DNA of 7,623 nucleotides from Pseudomonadota bacterium (GTDB lineage: Bacteria; Chloroflexota; Ktedonobacteria; Ktedonobacterales; JACDGC01). Of the stretch, positions 5,614 through 7,623 are shown in pieces. Where the stretch lies: assembly GCA_021323815.1 (NCBI GenBank), contig JAJPKG010000176.1, positions 1 through 7,623 on the forward strand, read 5' to 3'. A model generated the notes under the pieces. That model did not search any database, was not told the origin of the DNA, and was given only the letters and a program-made list of their open reading frames with translations. The stretch's first letter is position 1; the number at the start of each line of letters is the position of its first letter. The translations under genes and the position numbers were made by a program.

Positions 5614-6870
5614 CTACACGCTTGCATTCCTCGACGGGGGAAGTTGCGACAGGCGGCGTAATGGCGAAACCAGCAAGATCACGAATCCAATCTGAATCCC
5701 TATGGCTCCCAGCAAGATGGTTGGCGCGACACCAAAATGTTCGCCAAGCACCCCCCCAACAATCGCACCCAGCGGAGTCATGCTCGCGCTGATAAAGCGC
5801 ATGGTCCCATTTACCCGGCCCAGCACATCGCTCTCAACAATCGCCTGGCGCAAACTCAATTGATTAATGGAGGTGATCGGACCAGCAAGCGTTGCCCCAA
5901 ATTGAGCGGCAATCAACAATGGGATGGCGACGGCAAGAGGCCGATCTGCAAGAGGAATGAGCAAGAAAGCCATGTCGCTGACAACCGCGCCCCAAACGAT
6001 GGCACCACCCACCCCAAACCAGCGCGCTACGCGGGCGGCAAGTGATGCGCCGATGAAGAATCCCACGCTGCCAAGCGCGGAAATGAGGCCATATTGCGCC
6101 GGGGTGACATGCACGATGTCGATGACGAAAAGGACATAGACTGCATTCAGCAACGAGGCAAACCCATTATAGCATGCTAATGAAACGGCCAGCGTGCGCA
6201 GAATCGGTTGTCGCGCAATAATCGTTAGCCCCTCGCGCGCATCACGCCATAAGGACGAGCGTTGCGTGGCTGCGCTGGTTGCTTCATTCACCACAATCTG
6301 GCGGATGAACCATGCGGATCCCACATAGGAAACGGCATCAAAGATGATGACGATGGGTGCTGTGAGAATCTGTATCAGAAGGCCAGCAACACCAGGACCA
6401 ATAATCATTGCGCCGGAGCGGCTTACCTCAAGCTTGCTGTTCCCTTCGACAAGCTCTTCGCGTCGCACCAAAAAGGGCAAGAGCGACATATCGGCCACAT
6501 CAAACAGCAATGTACAGATTCCTGCTAAAAAAGCCACCAACAACAGTTGCCAAATGGTCAACAAACCAATAATGGCCGCTATCGGAATGCTCCCCAAAAG
6601 CAGCGCCCGCGCCAGATCCGCGCCGATCAGCACGGGGCGTCTGCGCTGGCGATCGATCCAGCCGCCGACAAACAAGCCAAAGACCAACGCCGGAAGCGTG
6701 CTGGCCGCTCGTAATAGCCCCATTTGCCATGCAGAGGCATGGAGCGTGAGTGTGGCAGCGAGCGGCAATGCTATTATGGTAATCTGGGAACCGAACATCG
6801 AGATTGTCTGCCCGGTCCAGAGGTTGCGATACCTACGCTCCCGCAAGACACCGCCAAATGCGCGTGACAT
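5614..6870 (-). CDS. MFS transporter of the DHA3/MFS_3 exporter type
   Basis: This 418-aa protein is read leftward from ATG 6870, chosen because AGGAGGG (6875-6881) sits just before it and the predicted transcript starts near 6898; an ATG 11 codons upstream at 6903 would lie outside that transcript. It has about twelve hydrophobic segments. The N-terminus RERRYRNLWTGQTISMFGSQ and motif A GGWIDRQRRRP (69-79, loop 2-3) are typical of the EntS-like/MFS_3 branch, as are SLLPFLVRREELVEGNS (129-145) and GRVNGTMRFI (351-360). Members export drugs, siderophores or metabolites using the proton gradient across the plasma membrane; the cargo here is not predictable. Codons appear less GC-rich than in the left half of the window (28 G/C in 60 bases at 6541-6600), which hints at separate acquisition. 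No regulator gene is adjacent. Confidence 0.9.
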   Translation of the reverse strand: MSRAFGGVLRERRYRNLWTGQTISMFGSQITIIALPLAATLTLHASAWQMGLLRAASTLPALVFGLFVGGWIDRQRRRPVLIGADLARALLLGSIPIAAIIGLLTIWQLLLVAFLAGICTLLFDVADMSLLPFLVRREELVEGNSKLEVSRSGAMIIGPGVAGLLIQILTAPIVIIFDAVSYVGSAWFIRQIVVNEATSAATQRSSLWRDAREGLTIIARQPILRTLAVSLACYNGFASLLNAVYVLFVIDIVHVTPAQYGLISALGSVGFFIGASLAARVARWFGVGGAIVWGAVVSDMAFLLIPLADRPLAVAIPLLIAAQFGATLAGPITSINQLSLRQAIVESDVLGRVNGTMRFISASMTPLGAIVGGVLGEHFGVAPTILLGAIGIQIGFVILLVSPLRRLSQLPPSRNASV

Positions 6871-6874
6871 AGCG

Positions 6875-6881
6875 CCCTCCT
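6875..6881 (-). promoter_or_regulatory. Ribosome binding site that decides the MFS start
   Basis: Read on the minus strand this is AGGAGGG, 4 nt before ATG 6870. The upstream in-frame ATG at 6903 lacks such a site. Confidence 0.75.
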
Positions 6882-6903
6882 GTGCATACGATATCATACA
6901 CAA

Positions 6904-6912
6904 TGCTATACT
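6904..6912 (+). promoter_or_regulatory. Candidate extended -10 promoter for the 76-codon gene
   Basis: TGCTATACT fits the extended -10 pattern TGnTATAAT with one mismatch and predicts a start near 6919. It overlaps the leftward -10 box base for base, while no good -35 box is seen. Confidence 0.4.
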
Positions 6913-6934
6913 CAGCCCAGCAGCCCTCGTGCAA
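6905..6934 (-). promoter_or_regulatory. Candidate promoter for the MFS gene
   Basis: On the minus strand TTGCAC (6929-6934) and TATAGC (6905-6910) are 18 bp apart, predicting a start near 6898 and a leader of about 28 nt that contains the ribosome binding site. Confidence 0.45.
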
Positions 6935-6982
6935 ACCGTGTGCGGGGAATAAGTGGAATGAGCGGAGGAGCAGGAGCAGGTG

Positions 6983-7213
6983 ATGGCAGAGGAAACGAAA
7001 CGGATTGATGCTGAACCGGATGCGACGCGGCAAGGGGAACTGACAAGAGCCTATGAGGCGAATCTGGCGGCAAACAGGCCGCCCTTTGAAAAAGTGGAGA
7101 TTCGCACTTACGGTGAATTACAGGAAGCCCGTAAAGCCGCTGAGGCTTTAGCCCATGCGGATGAAAGGGCTTGCGTCGGTTTTAACCAGAAGTTTGACAA
7201 ACGCTCAAAATAA
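6983..7213 (+). CDS. Small hydrophilic protein of 76 residues, possibly truncated by the adjacent element
   Basis: The start is taken as ATG 6983, with AGGAG (6972-6976) 6 nt upstream; a GTG at 6980 is also possible. The protein is charged and soluble. Residues about 1-46 (ending KVEIRTYGELQ) read like a genuine protein start, with the pattern AYEANLAANRPPFEKVEIRT. I have a faint, unverified impression that this resembles the N-terminus of larger Chloroflexota proteins, some with pentapeptide repeats. From about residue 47 the DNA switches to inverted repeats (7132-7150, 7150-7171) and then to the promoter of the next gene: the TTGACA box lies inside the last codons. The C-terminal third may thus be fortuitous coding through mobile-element DNA, making this a gene fragment. 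I do not assign a function. Confidence 0.55.
   Translation: MAEETKRIDAEPDATRQGELTRAYEANLAANRPPFEKVEIRTYGELQEARKAAEALAHADERACVGFNQKFDKRSK
7132..7171. repeat. Paired hairpins, candidate left end of the TnpB element
   Basis: TAAAGCC (7132-7138) and GGCTTTA (7144-7150) form a 7-bp stem around GCTGA. AGCCC (7150-7154) and GGGCT (7167-7171) form a second stem. Subterminal hairpins are the recognition sites of IS200/IS605 elements, and these lie 60-100 bp upstream of the RHH-TnpB pair. The exact boundary cannot be set without an empty site or another copy. Confidence 0.4.
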
Positions 7214-7232
7214 TCGTATCATGGGCGCATGA
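7192..7232. promoter_or_regulatory. Candidate RHH operators over the promoter
   Basis: GTTT-GAC-AAAC (7192-7202) covers the -35 box, and TCATG-GGCG-CATGA (7219-7232) spans the -10 box and start codon. Ribbon-helix-helix repressors commonly autoregulate by binding short inverted repeats like these, so self-repression is a reasonable inference. Both repeats are short and could be coincidence. Confidence 0.35.
7194..7222 (+). promoter_or_regulatory. Strong sigma70-type promoter for a leaderless RHH-TnpB transcript
   Basis: TTGACA (7194-7199) is a perfect -35 box and TATCAT (7217-7222) a five-of-six -10 box, spaced by exactly 17 bp. The predicted +1 is 7229, the A of the RHH ATG. No ribosome binding site precedes that ATG, which fits a leaderless message. 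Confidence 0.75.
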
Positions 7233-7393
7233 GTACACCGAAAGAGCCGATGAAAAACATTGGCGTGCGATTTCCTTTCGCACTTGTCCAACGCATCCAA
7301 GCGTTAGCCAAACAAGAGAATCGCTCCTTTAATAGTCAGGTCATCCACATGCTGCAAGCCTATCTTGCGCGACTCAGCAAAAAGGATCAGTAA
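7229..7393 (+). CDS. Ribbon-helix-helix (Arc/MetJ-type) DNA-binding protein upstream of tnpB
   Basis: This 54-aa protein is MSTPKEPMKNIGVRFPFALV followed by QRIQALAKQENRSFNSQVIH and a final helix MLQAYLARLSKKDQ. Residues about 9-16 (KNIGVRFP) form the DNA-contacting beta strand, residues 17-30 the first helix and 33-48 the second; the NRSFNSQVIHML turn is typical of Arc-like proteins. Such proteins dimerise through the strand and bind short operators in the major groove. It starts at the predicted transcription start, and its stop is only 3 nt before the TnpB ATG, so the pair is one operon. It may repress the operon, limit nuclease output or help recognise element ends. An antitoxin role is an alternative, although the downstream gene is a transposon nuclease rather than a known toxin. 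Confidence 0.85.
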   Translation: MSTPKEPMKNIGVRFPFALVQRIQALAKQENRSFNSQVIHMLQAYLARLSKKDQ

Positions 7394-7396
7394 GCG

Positions 7397-7623
7397 ATGC
7401 TCACCTACGAATACAAACTTGATGGCACACCAGCCCAGTATGCGGCCATTGAAGAAGGTATTCGAGTGACGCAATTCCTGCGCAATAAATGCCTGCGAGC
7501 GTGGATGGATCGCACGGAGGAGGGCAAGACCTTCGCGGCCATGAGCGCCTACACAGCGGTGCTGGCGCAGCAGTTTGCCTTTGCCGCCAAACTCGGTTCC
7601 CAAGCGCGTCAAGCCAGTGCCGA
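7397..7623 (+). CDS. tnpB: TnpB (IS200/IS605 OrfB) RNA-guided nuclease, N-terminal part (3' end outside window)
   Basis: Translation from ATG 7397 gives 75 residues before the window edge: MLTYEYKLDGTPAQYAAIEE, then GIRVTQFLRNKCLRAWMD (21-38), then AAKLGSQARQASA (63-75). This is the N-terminal region of TnpB, where the YEYKLDGTP strand, the TQFLRNKCLRAW helix and the LGSQARQASA segment are recognisable. TnpB proteins are RuvC-type nucleases guided by an omega RNA from the element's right end, and are ancestors of Cas12. The RuvC acidic residues, zinc ribbon and guide RNA lie beyond the window, so activity cannot be judged. No TnpA transposase is visible upstream, so this could be a tnpB-only (IS1341-type) element. 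AAAAAGGA (7378-7385) is a possible ribosome binding site 11 nt upstream, inside the RHH gene. Confidence 0.92.
   Translation, partial: MLTYEYKLDGTPAQYAAIEEGIRVTQFLRNKCLRAWMDRTEEGKTFAAMSAYTAVLAQQFAFAAKLGSQARQASA

Noticed and set aside
6871..6903. Eleven-codon N-terminal extension of the MFS protein
   Set aside because: The upstream ATG lies before the predicted transcription start and lacks a ribosome binding site, while ATG 6870 has AGGAGGG.
6344..6952. Plus-strand open frame of 202 codons
   Set aside because: Antisense to the MFS gene, whose motif A and membrane segments are clear.
7304..7612. Minus-strand open frame of 102 codons at the right edge
   Set aside because: Antisense to the RHH and TnpB genes, which are recognisable by sequence.

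Overview
The window looks like chromosomal DNA from a GC-rich bacterium, probably a member of the Chloroflexota. That placement is an inference from protein character (a TrxB-like tail, a DUF4126 protein, a small hydrophilic Gln/Asn-rich protein with a Gly-Arg-Arg-Glu-Glu linker, an RHH-TnpB pair) and from strong GGAGG-type ribosome binding sites. It has not been tested by any search. No rRNA, tRNA or CRISPR array is visible.

Layout. Positions 1-466 hold the 3' end of a thioredoxin-reductase-like gene. After a short gap with a plausible sigma70-type promoter, a probable three-gene operon follows on the + strand: a cytosolic PRC-barrel-like plus double-BON protein (605-1570), an aquaporin/MIP channel (1643-2389) and an LACTB2-like metallo-beta-lactamase-fold hydrolase (2386-3204). 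The last two overlap by ATGA. A small membrane protein with a proline-rich tail follows (3260-3886). Next is a 524-bp non-coding stretch (3887-4410) rich in compact hairpins, then a DUF4126 membrane protein (4411-5043). The next gene (5112-5498), a Gln/Asn-rich hydrophilic protein, has its ribosome binding site buried in a 12-bp hairpin with a GCAA loop.

An MFS exporter lies on the - strand (5614-6870). Its promoter overlaps a candidate promoter for a rightward 76-codon gene (6983-7213). The window ends with a compact mobile-element module: a strong promoter (TTGACA-N17-TATCAT) whose predicted +1 falls on the ATG of a 54-aa ribbon-helix-helix protein (7229-7393), followed 3 nt later by the start of a TnpB-family gene (7397 to the window edge). 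TnpB proteins are RNA-guided nucleases of IS200/IS605-type elements. The 76-codon gene may have been cut short by this element.

How the genes may work together: the left part suggests a redox, membrane and stress set (thioredoxin reductase, BON protein, channel, hydrolase). The right part is accessory DNA, with visibly lower GC in places (28 of 60 bases at 6541-6600, against 42 of 60 at 2041-2100). The best candidates for new biology are the RHH-TnpB leaderless operon with possible operators, the RBS-sequestering hairpin, and the aquaporin whose selectivity filter resembles plant TIP1 channels.
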